From Bog-159 sp963818855 (GTDB taxonomy: Bacteria; Acidobacteriota; Terriglobia; Bryobacterales; Bryobacteraceae), in NCBI GenBank assembly GCA_963818855.1, contig CAWFUH010000005.1, positions 248,001-312,000 of the forward strand: a stretch of 64,000 nt of DNA. Direction: 5' to 3'. Positions 36,012 to 45,407 of this stretch are shown here, one piece after another. The position numbers and the translations under genes are program-made. The first letter of the stretch is position 1. Each line of letters opens with the position of its first letter. The notes under the pieces are model-generated. The model ran no database searches and was not told the DNA's origin. It saw only the letters and a list, made by a program, of their open reading frames with translations.

Positions 36012-36434
36012 ATGGCAATGGCATTAGGCGGTAAGGGCGGTGCGATGTCCAACATCAATATGACGCCCATGATCGACGTCCTCCTGGTATTGATCATCAT
36101 TTTCATGGTGATTACGCCGCTGACGCCGAAAGGTTTGGAGGCCCTGGTGCCGCAGCCGCCTCCGCCGGGCACGCCGCCCGCTTCGGATACGCGCACCGTG
36201 GTTATCGTGGTGAATAAGGACAAGACCTACATGATCAACCAGGAGCCCACGCCGGAAGCGAATCTGGGTGCGCGGTTGGAAGAGATCTTCAAGACGCGCG
36301 CGGAACGGGTGGTGTTCGTTAAGGGCGACCCCGACCTGGAATTCCAGTACGTGGCCAAGGCCATCGATATGGCGCACGGTGCGGGAATCGATAAGGTGGG
36401 GCTGATGACGCCGCAAATGGAGGCTGGACAGTAA
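36012..36434 (+). CDS. exbD: ExbD/TolR biopolymer transport protein, second copy
   Basis: A 140-residue paralogue of the preceding gene, with NINMTPMIDVLLVLIIIFMV (about residues 14-33) carrying the same membrane Asp. The linker is proline-rich (PQPPPPGTPP). The periplasmic part ends AIDMAHGAGIDKVGLMTPQM. Paired exbD genes are common in acidobacterial and myxobacterial TonB operons, where the two may form a heteromer. The stop overlaps the start of the TPR lipoprotein gene by one base (TAATG). Confidence 0.93.
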   Translation: MAMALGGKGGAMSNINMTPMIDVLLVLIIIFMVITPLTPKGLEALVPQPPPPGTPPASDTRTVVIVVNKDKTYMINQEPTPEANLGARLEEIFKTRAERVVFVKGDPDLEFQYVAKAIDMAHGAGIDKVGLMTPQMEAGQ

Positions 36435-37240
36435 TGAAACGCAAAGCCGTTGTGGTGCTGGCGGTCGCCGCGATGACGGTGTTCGCCACCAGTTGCGAAA
36501 AGCTGAAAGCGCGCGATCAGTTGAACAAGGGCGTGCAGGCTTTCAAGAGTGCGCAGTACCCCCAGGCGGTGGAACATTTCAAGACGGCCGTACAGTACGA
36601 TCCCGGCTTCTCCACGGCCCGGTTGTATCTGGCGACGGCTTACATGCAGCAGTATATTCCGGGAGCCGAATCGCCAGAAAACATGCAGATGGCTAACGCG
36701 GCCTACGATCAGTTCCAGCGGGTTCTGGCCCAGGACCCCAAGAACGAGTTAGCCGTCGCTTCCATCGCCTCGCTGCTGTTCAACGAAAAGAAGCTGGATG
36801 ACGCCCAGCAGTGGAACCAGAAGCTGATCGCCCTCAACCCCAAAGCCAAGGATGCATACTATACGCTGGGCGTGATTGCCTGGACCAAGGCCTTGGTGAC
36901 GGATGGGGAAGCCAGGGCTCACCTGAACATGAAGCCCGAGGATCCAGGGCCGCTGAAGGATAAGAAGGTTCGCGTCGAGGTGGCCGCGAAGAATGGTCCG
37001 CTGGTTGACGAAGGCATCAAGGACCTGGACAAAGCCCTGCAGATCGACCCCGATTACGCGGACGCCATGGCATACGAGAACCTGCTGTATCGCCAGAAGG
37101 CGGACCTGGAAGACAGCACGGAGGCCTATAAGGCGGACATCGAGAAGGCCAACGACTACTTCCAAAAGACCATCGATACCAGGAAGGCCAACGCGGAGAA
37201 GAAGGCTCCCACCGGCGGTATCACGACCGACGCGCAGTAA
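36434..37240 (+). CDS. TPR-repeat lipoprotein of the TonB operon
   Basis: A 268-residue protein with a lipoprotein signal: VVVLAVAAMTVFATSC, Cys at about residue 21. Tetratricopeptide repeats follow (KGVQAFKSAQYPQAVEHFKT, LAQDPKNELAVASIASLLF, KDLDKALQIDPDYADAMAYE). It starts at the ATG overlapping the exbD stop. TPR lipoproteins at this place probably scaffold TonB-dependent uptake or envelope assembly, but this is inference from position. Confidence 0.85.
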   Translation: MKRKAVVVLAVAAMTVFATSCEKLKARDQLNKGVQAFKSAQYPQAVEHFKTAVQYDPGFSTARLYLATAYMQQYIPGAESPENMQMANAAYDQFQRVLAQDPKNELAVASIASLLFNEKKLDDAQQWNQKLIALNPKAKDAYYTLGVIAWTKALVTDGEARAHLNMKPEDPGPLKDKKVRVEVAAKNGPLVDEGIKDLDKALQIDPDYADAMAYENLLYRQKADLEDSTEAYKADIEKANDYFQKTIDTRKANAEKKAPTGGITTDAQ

Positions 37241-37254
37241 CGAAGACTTCTTGA

Positions 37255-37323
37255 CCACGGATGGACACAGATAAACACAGATAAGATTGGAAGTTATCTG
37301 TGTGCATCTGTGTCCATCTGTGG
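37255..37323. repeat. Long palindrome of the ACACAGATAAACACAGAT type
   Basis: CCACGGATGGACACAGATAA (37255-37274) with ACACAGATAA is mirrored by TTATCTGTGTGCATCTGTGT and CCATCTGTGG ending at 37323, around a loop near ATTGGAAG. This hairpin lies 15 bases after the TPR gene and probably ends the operon transcript. The same word family occurs as a dispersed repeat in many unrelated bacteria. Confidence 0.75.
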
Positions 37324-37392
37324 CTTCCTTTGCCTTGCATTCAGTGCGGCACCACTGTAATCTAACTGTAACGGCTGTTTCCTGGGTCGCTG

Positions 37393-38280
37393 ATGCATGC
37401 GTTGATTCCCGCTGTCCTGCTATTTGCGATTCTGGCCTTTCTGGTCCCCGGCGTCCAAAACCGCACACGCTCCCTGTTCGACGCGCGACCCGTTCTGCTG
37501 CTCGCCGTGCCCACTACTTTGACGCTGCTCTTTTGCTGGCTGGCGTATACCGCTGATGCTTTCACGTTGCCATTGGCGCTGCTGGTGCTGGCGTACACGT
37601 TCGCGCCTGCGCTGCTGGCATTGCTGCAAGGCCCTGGTGGACGCCCCACCTGGCTCGATTTTGCCATTATCCTGATGCTCTGGCTGCCCCTCGAATTTTC
37701 GGCGGGGCAGCATCTGATACCCAAGCCCGCGCAAGGATTCTTGCACAGCGTGGCTTACGGGATCGCCATCCTGCTGGGCCTCACGATTTTTCTGGGTTTC
37801 CGGCGGCTGCCGGATATGAAGTTCAACCTGCCTTCGGCGCGCGATCTGGGTTACGGCGCCGCGGCATTCGTGCTGTGCGCGCCGGTACTGATCGCCGGCG
37901 GACGGCTGCTCGGTTTCATCCCGCCGTTTCACGCGCCCGTGCATCTTTCGGCGGGCGGCATTGCTGCTAGCATGGGCCGTACATTCGGGCTCATTTTCGT
38001 GGGTACCGCGCTGCCCGAAGAGATCCTGTTTCGTTCGTTGATCCAGAACTGGCTGATTCAGCGCTTCGGTTTCACCATCCGTGTGCTGGTGGTGGCGGCG
38101 TTCATATTCGGCTGCGCGCATTTGGATAACGGGCCGCAGCCCCTGCCGAATTGGCGATACATGATCCTGGCCACCATCGCCGGCTTCGCCTATGGCCTGG
38201 CGTTTCAGAAGTCCGGCAGCGTGTTTTCGTCGGTGACCTGTCACGCCCTGGTGGACGCCACCAAGCACATTTTCTTTTGA
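37393..38280 (+). CDS. CPBP-family intramembrane metalloprotease
   Basis: A 295-residue membrane protein with about eight helices. The CPBP/Abi motifs are present: EEILFR (about residue 210, EExxxR), HLDN preceded by GCA (about 240) and a third His in TCHALVDAT (about 285). These residues form the zinc-independent glutamate active site of Rce1-type proteases. Bacterial members process small peptides or have unknown targets. A second, related gene follows 12 bases later. Confidence 0.88.
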   Translation: MHALIPAVLLFAILAFLVPGVQNRTRSLFDARPVLLLAVPTTLTLLFCWLAYTADAFTLPLALLVLAYTFAPALLALLQGPGGRPTWLDFAIILMLWLPLEFSAGQHLIPKPAQGFLHSVAYGIAILLGLTIFLGFRRLPDMKFNLPSARDLGYGAAAFVLCAPVLIAGGRLLGFIPPFHAPVHLSAGGIAASMGRTFGLIFVGTALPEEILFRSLIQNWLIQRFGFTIRVLVVAAFIFGCAHLDNGPQPLPNWRYMILATIAGFAYGLAFQKSGSVFSSVTCHALVDATKHIFF

Positions 38281-38292
38281 GCGGAGACGTAT

Positions 38293-38916
38293 ATGACCCG
38301 CCGGCAAAAATGGATCGCCGCTGAAGCCGCCGCCGCTTTCGCTTTGATCATGCTGTATATCTGGCTCCTGCGCTTCACCGCTCCGCGCGCCTGGATCTTC
38401 ATTTTGGGCTTTTTTGTGGCGTCGCATATCCTGCACGGCGAACGGACCGCCCACCTGGGTTTCCGTCGCGTCAATTTCCGGGAATGCGCCGAAACACTGG
38501 CGCCGGCGCTGCTGTTGCTGGTGCTGTCGCTGCTGGCCGCCGGAATGCTCCTCGAAACCATTCGTCCCATCAGCCTGGAATACGGATTGATGTGCCTGCT
38601 GGCGTATTGTCCCTGGGGCCTGTTTCAGCAATACCTGCTGAACGGATACATCGCCAATCGCCTGCTGGCGGTGTTCTCGGCGCGATATGTGCCATTGATG
38701 GCCGCGTCCCTATTCGCCGGCGCACATCTGCCTAACTGGTTCCTGATGGCTGTTACGTTTGTGACCGGCTATTACAGCACGAAGATCTTTATGCGCTACC
38801 GCAATATCTATTTCCTGGGCCTGGCACACGCAGTGATCGGGACTGTGCTCTTCGTGGTGATTCCGGACTCAATCAGTCATCACCTGACGATTGGGCCAGG
38901 CTTCTTTCTGCGGTAG
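38293..38916 (+). CDS. CPBP-like membrane protein lacking the catalytic glutamates
   Basis: A 207-residue, six-helix protein aligned in layout with the preceding CPBP protease. Where that protein has EEILFR this one has GLFQQYLLNGY (about residues 112-122): no Glu pair and no Arg. The two His motifs remain, as FAGAHLPNWF (about 142) and LAHAVIGT (about 180). It is therefore probably inactive as a protease and may bind substrates or regulate its partner. The 12-base gap suggests cotranscription. Confidence 0.75.
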   Translation: MTRRQKWIAAEAAAAFALIMLYIWLLRFTAPRAWIFILGFFVASHILHGERTAHLGFRRVNFRECAETLAPALLLLVLSLLAAGMLLETIRPISLEYGLMCLLAYCPWGLFQQYLLNGYIANRLLAVFSARYVPLMAASLFAGAHLPNWFLMAVTFVTGYYSTKIFMRYRNIYFLGLAHAVIGTVLFVVIPDSISHHLTIGPGFFLR

Positions 38917-38931
38917 CATTGTTTCCTTTTG

Positions 38932-38955
38932 TGGCGCACGCTTCAGCGTGCGCCA
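38932..38955. terminator. Perfect 10-bp hairpin after the CPBP pair
   Basis: TGGCGCACGC-TTCA-GCGTGCGCCA is a perfect stem of ten base pairs with a four-base loop, 16 bases after the CPBP-like stop. A T-tract lies before rather than after it (TTTCCTTTTG), so it may be a dispersed repeat that also ends transcription. Confidence 0.6.
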
Positions 38956-39120
38956 CAGAGGCACACAGTCACATGGGCAAAGAGGCACCGGGGCGCAGAA
39001 CCGAACGGGCGATTCTCGAAAGCGGACACTTATGCCGTAAGCGATCCCTTTGCAGTTAATCGTTTCAGTCACTTGCCCTGCCACAACGAAGGGACCTCCA
39101 CCTGCCCTCCAGACCTCGGA

Positions 39121-41547
39121 ATGGTCACACTCCTGAAGGATTTGCGCTACTCCTTCCGCATCTTGTGCAAGGTGCCCGGCTTCACCGTGATAGCGCTGCT
39201 GGTTCTCGCGCTGGGCATCGGCGCGAACACCGCTATCTTCAGCGTGGTCAACTCCGTCGTGCTGCGTCCCCTGCCCTACCCCGGCGCCGATCGCCTGGCT
39301 ATGATCTGGGAAACGGATTTGAAGGACGGCATCAAGAGCGAAGGGCCGTCCGCGCCGAATTTCCTCGACTGGAAGGAACAGAGCCAATCCTTCGAAGACA
39401 TGGCCCTACTCGAGGTCGGTACCGGCACCGTTACCGGTGTGGGCGAGCCGGAGCAGGTGACCGGGCTGCGCGTGACCACGAATTTTCTGTCGATGCTCGG
39501 AGCGCGTACCATTCTGGGGCGCGACTTTACCGCGGCCGAAGGCGCCGGCCAGGCGCGTTACCCGGTCGCTGTGCTCGCGAACGGGTATTGGAAGCGCCGC
39601 TTCGCATCCGACCCGCGCGTCATCGGCCGAGTGTTCATCATGAACAGCGAGCCCTATACCGTGATTGGGGTGCTCGCGCCGGATTTCTACCATCCTCTGC
39701 CCACCGATCTTTACGTGCCCTGGCCGATCGTGCAACTGCGCGCCAAGAACCGCGTAGACCACGATTTCGGCGTCATCGCGCGGGTCAAGCCGGGCATCAC
39801 CATGGCCCAGGCGCAGGCCGAGTTGAGCACCATCGCGCGCCGCATCGATGCGCAAACGTCCCGGCTGGCAGGTTGGGATGTGACCGTGGTGGGGATGAAG
39901 CAGGCGCTCTTCGAATACATCCGGCCCGCGCTGCTGTTGCTGCTGGGGGCAGTAGGACTCCTGCTGCTGTTGGCGTGCGTGAACGTAGCCAGCCTGTTGC
40001 TGGCGCGCGTCACCAGCCGCCGCAAAGAACTGGCTATTCGCGCGGCATTGGGTGCGCCGCGCGGCCGCCTGATTGCGCAGATTCTCAGTGAAAGCCTGGT
40101 GCTTTCGCTCGCCGGAGGTGCACTGGGCGTGTTCGTCGCCCTATGGGGCGTCGACCTGCTGAGCGCGGTCCTGCCCAACACGCTGCCGATGGCGGAGGCC
40201 GGCGCCGAGATCGTGCGGCCCGCAATTGCTGTGGATGCCCGCGCGCTGGTCTTCGCGCTGCTGATCTCCATCGGCGCCGCCCTGGTTTTCGGACTGATAC
40301 CGGCGCTGTATGTGGCCCGCGCCGACGTGAACGACGCGTTGAAGGAAGGTGGCCGAACGTCTTCCGCATCAGCTGGCCGCACGCGGGTTTGGAGTTGGCT
40401 GGTGGCGGGTGAGGTGGCTCTCGCCAGCATGCTGCTGATCGGTGCGGGGCTTGCCATGAAGAGCTTCGTAAATCTGCAACACGTGAACCCGGGCATACGG
40501 CCCGATCATGTCTTGACGTTTCGCATGCGGCTGCCCACCGACAACTTGTACAAGAGCGATCGCGACCAGGCTGATTTCTACCGGCGCTTACTCGCCAAGG
40601 TGGACCAGATCCCCGGCATTCAGTCCGCCGGCCTGAGCGATGTGCTTCCGCTCGGCGAACAAAACGACCGGGAGTATTTCACTATTGAAAATCGCCCGCT
40701 GCCGCCGGGGCAGGAACTGGTTGCCGACTTTCGGCGTATCAGCCCGACGTATTTAAGTACGATGGGAATCCCGCTGCTGCGGGGGAGAACGCTCTCCGCG
40801 CGCGATGTGCGCGACGCGCCGCCAGTGATCCTGATCGACGAGACACTCGCGCACCAGTGTTGGCCCCACCAGAATCCGCTCGGCCAGCGCATGCGGTTGT
40901 GGGGTGAATTCCGGGAAGTGGTTGGCGTGGTGGGCCAGGTGCGCCATTATGGCCTGGAAAAACAGCCGCAGCCTACCATCTACGCTCCCTATGAGCAGAT
41001 GACGGACAAGGCCATGGCGCTGGCCGTGCGCACCACCATGGATACGCCGGCCGTGGTGAAAGCCGTGAAGCAGGCGGTGTGGTCCGTCGATCGCGGCCAG
41101 CCGGTGTTTCAGATTCGCAGCATGGACGATTATATTTCGCTGTCGGAAACCGCGCCGCGCATCTCGACTGTACTGCTGCTGGTTTTCGCGAGCATCTCGG
41201 TGCTGTTGGCCGCGCTCGGGATTCATGGCGTCATTTCCTACGGGGTCGCCGCGCGCACGCGGGAATTCGGAATTCGCATTGCGTTGGGCTCCACACCAAC
41301 TCAAGTAAAGGCGCTGGTAATCCGGAACGGTCTCAAGACCGCCATCATCGGCCTGATGGCCGGAATGGCCGGCGCCGCCGCGCTGGCGTCGGCACTGCGC
41401 ACGCTGCTGTACGGGGTAGCGCCGCTCGATCCTGCCGTGATGGCCGGAGTCGCGGCGTTGCTGCTCACGGTGGCGCTAATCGCGAACTATATTCCGGCGC
41501 GGCGCGCGACGCGCATCGATCCCATGGAGGCGCTGCATCAGGAGTAA
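39121..41547 (+). CDS. ADOP-type ABC permease (MacB-like, FtsX domains)
   Basis: I start at ATG 39121 (MVTLLKDLRYSFRILCKVPG); the frame continues upstream but only into non-coding sequence. The 808-residue protein has the acidobacterial duplicated permease layout: first helix and LALGIGANTAIFSVVNSVVL (about 27-46), a MacB periplasmic core, an FtsX block with RRKELAIRAALGAPRGRLIA (about 301), a second core, and a final FtsX block (TREFGIRIALGSTPTQVKAL, RRATRIDPMEALHQE). It has no ATPase domain and none lies nearby. Such proteins are very numerous in Solibacter. The exported substrate is unknown. Confidence 0.92.
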   Translation: MVTLLKDLRYSFRILCKVPGFTVIALLVLALGIGANTAIFSVVNSVVLRPLPYPGADRLAMIWETDLKDGIKSEGPSAPNFLDWKEQSQSFEDMALLEVGTGTVTGVGEPEQVTGLRVTTNFLSMLGARTILGRDFTAAEGAGQARYPVAVLANGYWKRRFASDPRVIGRVFIMNSEPYTVIGVLAPDFYHPLPTDLYVPWPIVQLRAKNRVDHDFGVIARVKPGITMAQAQAELSTIARRIDAQTSRLAGWDVTVVGMKQALFEYIRPALLLLLGAVGLLLLLACVNVASLLLARVTSRRKELAIRAALGAPRGRLIAQILSESLVLSLAGGALGVFVALWGVDLLSAVLPNTLPMAEAGAEIVRPAIAVDARALVFALLISIGAALVFGLIPALYVARADVNDALKEGGRTSSASAGRTRVWSWLVAGEVALASMLLIGAGLAMKSFVNLQHVNPGIRPDHVLTFRMRLPTDNLYKSDRDQADFYRRLLAKVDQIPGIQSAGLSDVLPLGEQNDREYFTIENRPLPPGQELVADFRRISPTYLSTMGIPLLRGRTLSARDVRDAPPVILIDETLAHQCWPHQNPLGQRMRLWGEFREVVGVVGQVRHYGLEKQPQPTIYAPYEQMTDKAMALAVRTTMDTPAVVKAVKQAVWSVDRGQPVFQIRSMDDYISLSETAPRISTVLLLVFASISVLLAALGIHGVISYGVAARTREFGIRIALGSTPTQVKALVIRNGLKTAIIGLMAGMAGAAALASALRTLLYGVAPLDPAVMAGVAALLLTVALIANYIPARRATRIDPMEALHQE

Positions 41548-41825
41548 GTGACTTCGCGTGTTTCCGGCGTGGAGTCCAAAATCACTTTCGACGCATCCTT
41601 GACGAGAAATAGGTAGCGCAACAGGAGCCGGACGGCACGTGTGCCGATACCACGGTTTCAGAGGCTGACTTCACCGATGAACTGGTCAATACCATGGATA
41701 CTGCAGGCCCGCCCTCCGTCTGTTGTCGCGTAGAACTGCGGCTAGCAGACTTTCCGAAATCATCAGCAGTCTTGCGAAATCATCAGCAAGCCGCCTACAG
41801 GCGATCGCCGTTTGTTGTTCGAGAA
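41548..41825. other. Non-coding gap with a short direct repeat
   Basis: No convincing gene. GCGAAATCATCAGCA-type units occur twice at about 41755-41770 and 41775-41790 (GAAATCATCAGCA, 21 bases apart). Short stretches look like remnants of coding DNA (ADTTVSEADFTDELVNTMD at about 41647-41703) but are too short to identify. Confidence 0.4.
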
Positions 41826-41852
41826 CGGGGCGGCCGCCTTCGAGGCGCCCCG
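41826..41852. terminator. GC-rich hairpin after the amidohydrolase gene
   Basis: CGGGGCG (41826-41832) pairs with CGCCCCG (41846-41852), with a smaller GCCT-TCG-AGGC stem inside. It lies eight bases beyond the stop of the minus-strand amidohydrolase gene. No T-tract follows on the minus strand, so efficiency is uncertain. Confidence 0.5.
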
Positions 41853-41859
41853 ATTACGC

Positions 41860-42837
41860 TCAGCATTCGATCCCAAGAAGATGTTCCGCGTTTCCATGCG
41901 CGATCCGCTCCCTATCGGCGCTGCTTACAGGCAGTTGGTCCAAGAACGCTCGTGCCTGCGCCATCGATGCATATGGGTGGTCCGCTGAAAACATAATCCG
42001 GTCGACACCGACTTGAAGCATCAGGTCGAGGAACGTCGACGTGAAGTTGAATCCGCTGAACGTGTAGTGCACATTCTCGCGAAGATAGGCACTTATTGGG
42101 CGCTTAAGTTTCGTCATAGCAATCGGCATGACATCAAGTCTTTGCATCATGGCGGGCAACGCCTCTCCCATGTGGCCGATCACAATCTGGAGTTTTGAGT
42201 ATTGATCGAATACTCCCCCGAGGATGAGGCGGATAACATGGATCGCGGTCTCGATGTGCCAACCCCAACCCGCGCCCGCGAGCAGCTCAGTGATTATTGG
42301 CGAGAAACCTCCATACGATGCTTCAATCACCGGTCTTGGAGGCTGCGTGGGGTGGAGGTAGATGGGAACGTTCAGCGCTTCCGCGCATTCGAGGATTGGC
42401 CAGAAGAACTTGTCATCGAGATAGCGTCCCCGATTATGACCGTTGATGATCGCTCCTTTGAAACGGTGTTCACGGACCATCCGCTCCAATTCTCCGGCAG
42501 ATTTGTCCGGCGTTGCGGTGGGGAGCGCAGCAAATCCGGCAAAGCGTGCCGGATTCTTCTTGACGGCATCGGCGAGAAAATTATTGGCCTCAACGGCAAG
42601 CGCCATAGCGTCGGCCGCCTCGATCTGCTCGGTACCGGGAGAAGTGAGCGATAGCACCTGCATATCGATCCTTGCCACATCCATCTCCGATATCCTTTTC
42701 TCGCCAACGTCGCAGAGCTGTTCAAGGAGCTTTTCGGCGGCCCCTCCAAATTTCAGAGCTTGTGCTTTGAGTGCGCGCCCCGGACCATCGAAGAAGCCCG
42801 GACTTGCGAAATGCTCTTCAAGAGTTATGGTTCGCAT
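41860..42837 (-). CDS. Amidohydrolase-family decarboxylase (ACMSD-like)
   Basis: A 325-residue TIM-barrel protein of amidohydrolase_2. The N-terminal motif is LEEHFASPGF (Glu and His near residue 8), characteristic of gamma-resorcylate and 2,3-dihydroxybenzoate decarboxylases. Other metal or active-site residues appear as PIYLHPTQPP (about 163), IVIGHMGEALP (about 217) and IMFSADHPYAS (about 285). The likely reaction is non-oxidative decarboxylation of an aromatic acid, but hydrolase members exist. A hairpin follows it. Confidence 0.85.
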   Translation of the reverse strand: MRTITLEEHFASPGFFDGPGRALKAQALKFGGAAEKLLEQLCDVGEKRISEMDVARIDMQVLSLTSPGTEQIEAADAMALAVEANNFLADAVKKNPARFAGFAALPTATPDKSAGELERMVREHRFKGAIINGHNRGRYLDDKFFWPILECAEALNVPIYLHPTQPPRPVIEASYGGFSPIITELLAGAGWGWHIETAIHVIRLILGGVFDQYSKLQIVIGHMGEALPAMMQRLDVMPIAMTKLKRPISAYLRENVHYTFSGFNFTSTFLDLMLQVGVDRIMFSADHPYASMAQARAFLDQLPVSSADRERIAHGNAEHLLGIEC

Positions 42838-42923
42838 GGTGATTCGTGAATGTCAGGACTTAGCACCCTCTTACACTTCCCGATGACCCCTAAATAAAGG
42901 CGTCCGATAATGTCACGAGGTTA

Positions 42924-43889
42924 TCAGCTAAGTCGCGAAATCAAACCGGCTGTCCCGTAGGAGGAATTCGCCCTTTCCTGATAGAGCCACTCTAAGCGGC
43001 GCGGCGCGAAGCCAAGCTCGCGCTTGGCCTTCGCATTGGATGCCCCACGCAGGCGGTTTGCATAATAGACCGAGTCGCCGCCGGCATTGACCAGCGCATC
43101 CGGCTCGCTCAAATGCAACGGGGGAGGCGCACCCATGGCGGCCGCGAACGCCGGCAGCCAGACCGAGAGCGTTGACGGGTCATCATCGACGGCGTTGTAG
43201 ATGCCTGGCGCGGATGCCAAGGCTGCCACGGTGGCTGCGGCGGCATCCGCCACATGCACCCAAGACCAGACTCCGCTGCCCGGTTCGATGACTGGATAGC
43301 TGCGCGCGCGCACTTGGTTGGCAATGTCGCCGCCTTCGGTGAACCACGTGCCAGGCCCGTAGAAGAATCCATAGCGCAGCGCCACGCCTTCGATGCCGCG
43401 CGCACCGATAACCCGCTTCTCGATCTGCGTGTAGGTCCGTGCACTGCCGGCCACGGCGGGTGAAGCGTCCACTGCCAGCGGTTCGCTCTCCGTCGCGAGC
43501 CCTTCGCCTGGCGCATAAAAGAAGCCGCAGGATTGCACGAGGTAGCGCCGCGCGCCGGCGGCGATGGCGGCGTTCTGCAAGTTCTGCCCGCCTTCCAGCC
43601 GCAGCCGGCGGTCGCGCTCCGAGGCGGCGTGCATCTCCTCATGCGTATAGTGCTCGGGCAAGGATGTGAGTTCTTCGATGACGGCATGCGGGCGGACACT
43701 CCTCACGGCTGCTTCGACCGCCAGTCCGTCAAGCGCGTTGGCGATGACACCTTGGGCGCCGTTATGGCGCAGCATTTCCAGGCCTCGGTCGGAAGTAGTC
43801 ATCCCCACAACGTCATGCCCCGCTGCGGCCAGCGCCGCAATAAGCGGGCGGCCGATGGCGCCGGTAGCTCCTGCCACAAATACCTTCAT
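42924..43889 (-). CDS. NAD(P)-dependent epimerase/dehydratase-like protein
   Basis: I start at ATG 43889 (MKVFVAGATGAIGRPLIAAL), which puts the GxxGxxG nucleotide motif at residues 7-13; the frame extends 29 codons upstream without a better start. The product is 321 residues. It is an extended SDR; the active-site pair appears as TYTQIEKRV (YxxxK, about 170). Segments LRYGFFYGPGTWF and WSWVHVADAAAATVAAL are typical of sugar epimerases and atypical NmrA-like members. The substrate is unknown. Confidence 0.85.
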   Translation of the reverse strand: MKVFVAGATGAIGRPLIAALAAAGHDVVGMTTSDRGLEMLRHNGAQGVIANALDGLAVEAAVRSVRPHAVIEELTSLPEHYTHEEMHAASERDRRLRLEGGQNLQNAAIAAGARRYLVQSCGFFYAPGEGLATESEPLAVDASPAVAGSARTYTQIEKRVIGARGIEGVALRYGFFYGPGTWFTEGGDIANQVRARSYPVIEPGSGVWSWVHVADAAAATVAALASAPGIYNAVDDDPSTLSVWLPAFAAAMGAPPPLHLSEPDALVNAGGDSVYYANRLRGASNAKAKRELGFAPRRLEWLYQERANSSYGTAGLISRLS

Positions 43890-43976
43890 GGCAGTGAGAT
43901 GCCCCGTGCCTGGGGATTGCTTCGGTAGAAGGGCTGTCCGCCAATGAATCTGTAACCTTGAATACCTTTTTCCCAA

Positions 43977-44480
43977 CTACGAGACGCACGGCGCACAGGT
44001 GGAGCGGCAGGGCTGCGCGCTTATCCTGGCCGACACGTCGCCGGAGGGGATTGGCGAGGCGTTGATGTTCATTTCTATAGGACGCGTCAGGCCGCACTTC
44101 ACTTTAGGCGCTCTGTCACGCTTTCAGCCCGTCCAGACGGGCCTTTCACGCATGTCGCGAAATGATCCAAAGGATCAGGTGCGACATAAAACCAAGTGAC
44201 TGCCGGACGCTCGGCCCGGCACGCAGACGCAGAATATGACCATTCCGAAACCGGCCCTGCCGTCAAAACTGACCGGACTAATTCTCCGAGGTCTGGAAAA
44301 TTATGCCATCGCCTTGTGAAAGCCTGCGGAGGCACCACTACCCCGATCTCCTCGGAGAATGGTTCGCCAATCGGGCTAGTGTCCTGAAGAATAACGTCAA
44401 AGGTGGCCGGCGTGTCGATCCCCAGATCGAAGTTCAAGGTCCCGGTGGTGCGGCTGAGCTTGGCGCTGAACCCCAAGCCA
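43977..44480. other. Decayed region, no intact gene
   Basis: Short coding-like traces are visible: on the plus strand THGAQVERQGCALILADTSP and EGIGEALMFIS (about 43981-44080); on the minus strand SRTTGTLNFDLGIDTPATFD and VILQDTSPIGEPF (about 44460-44360), which reads like part of a secreted protein. None has a start, a stop in the right place or an identifiable family. I treat it as eroded sequence. Confidence 0.4.
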
Positions 44481-44489
44481 CAGCCGGAG

Positions 44490-44745
44490 CGTGCCCAGTC
44501 TGAACTGCATCGGATTCCGTGAACTACAGCGCGCGGTCCGGTCCTGGCGTGGTCTAGTTGGGAGCGCTATGCGGAGTTAGCACGGGATACTGGCTAATGG
44601 TCCCGACGGTAGCGATCCGGCCGATCTTGACGCCGTAGAAATCCGCGAACCACAGCGCGCCGTCGGGCCCCGCGGTGATCCCGCTGAATGAACTTGGGCC
44701 CACCAGGATAGGTACTCGGTGATGATCCCGGCTCGGAATACGGCC
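44490..44745 (-). pseudogene. Fragment of a Vgb-type (streptogramin lyase-like) beta-propeller protein
   Basis: On the minus strand about 44718-44554 encodes GPSSFSGITAGPDGALWFAD and FYGVKIGRIATVGTISQYPV before a TAG, and further on GPDRAL-stop-FTES, in which TAG stands where TGG (Trp) is expected. GITAGPDGALWF..F...KIGRI is the repeat unit of the virginiamycin B lyase family. The remnant holds one and a half of the usual seven or so blades. A frame change near 44720 separates it from IITEYL upstream. The function is lost. Confidence 0.65.
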
Positions 44746-45407
44746 GCGCTTCCTGGATCGGTTGGAGTGCGGTCACTCACGGTTGCGCTCACCGTATGAT
44801 TTTGGGAAGGCCGAATATGAATGAGCTCTTTCTGACTGTGCTGATCTGGGTTGTGGCCGCTGGCGCTAACTAGCCGGGGCCAGCAGAGGCAGGACGCAAC
44901 GACAGGCACAACTGGGCGAGATGAGGTCGCACGGGGCAGGTAGATCGTGGAAGACGTGGCGATGTGCGAACAGTGACACGCGCCGCGACGAAAATGGCAA
45001 ACCCGGCTAGGGGAACTGGCTCATGGGTGGGCCGTTCAAATTAGGCCTAGCTATCCAGCACCGAACTGGGCGCTGAAGGTACCGCGAATTGCGGGTGAAC
45101 CGCCGGGAACCAAGGCAGATTTCATAAAGCTGCTAACCACCGGAATCGCGCGCACCGGACAGCCCCCGAGACACGTTGCGAAAGGATGGTTTCGATGAGG
45201 GCCGCCTCATCCGCTGAAGTACTTTCATGTCTGCGAAGACGTACCAGTCGGTATGGGCATTGGCGTTCCAGTAAGACAACCACACCCATGTCGACTAAAA
45301 TGGACAACTCTTCCAGATCTCTAACGCACAGCAGTGCCTGCTTAGCGTCGCACGTGCGGTAAAAGTGTCGGGGTTCCATAAAGAAAACATCGGTGCGGTC
45401 ATAGACC
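44746..45407. other. Eroded stretch with one weak reading frame
   Basis: Nothing recognisable. A minus-strand frame of 85 codons (45379-45122, beginning MEPRHFYRTCDAKQALLCVR) has tolerable composition and lies just upstream of the RidA gene, but it has no clear ribosome site or family. I do not call it a gene. Confidence 0.35.

Noticed and set aside
38929..41547. An 872-residue permease beginning at 38929
   Set aside because: The upstream codons cover the perfect hairpin and non-coding sequence; family members begin with MxxLLxDLRYxxR as at 39121.
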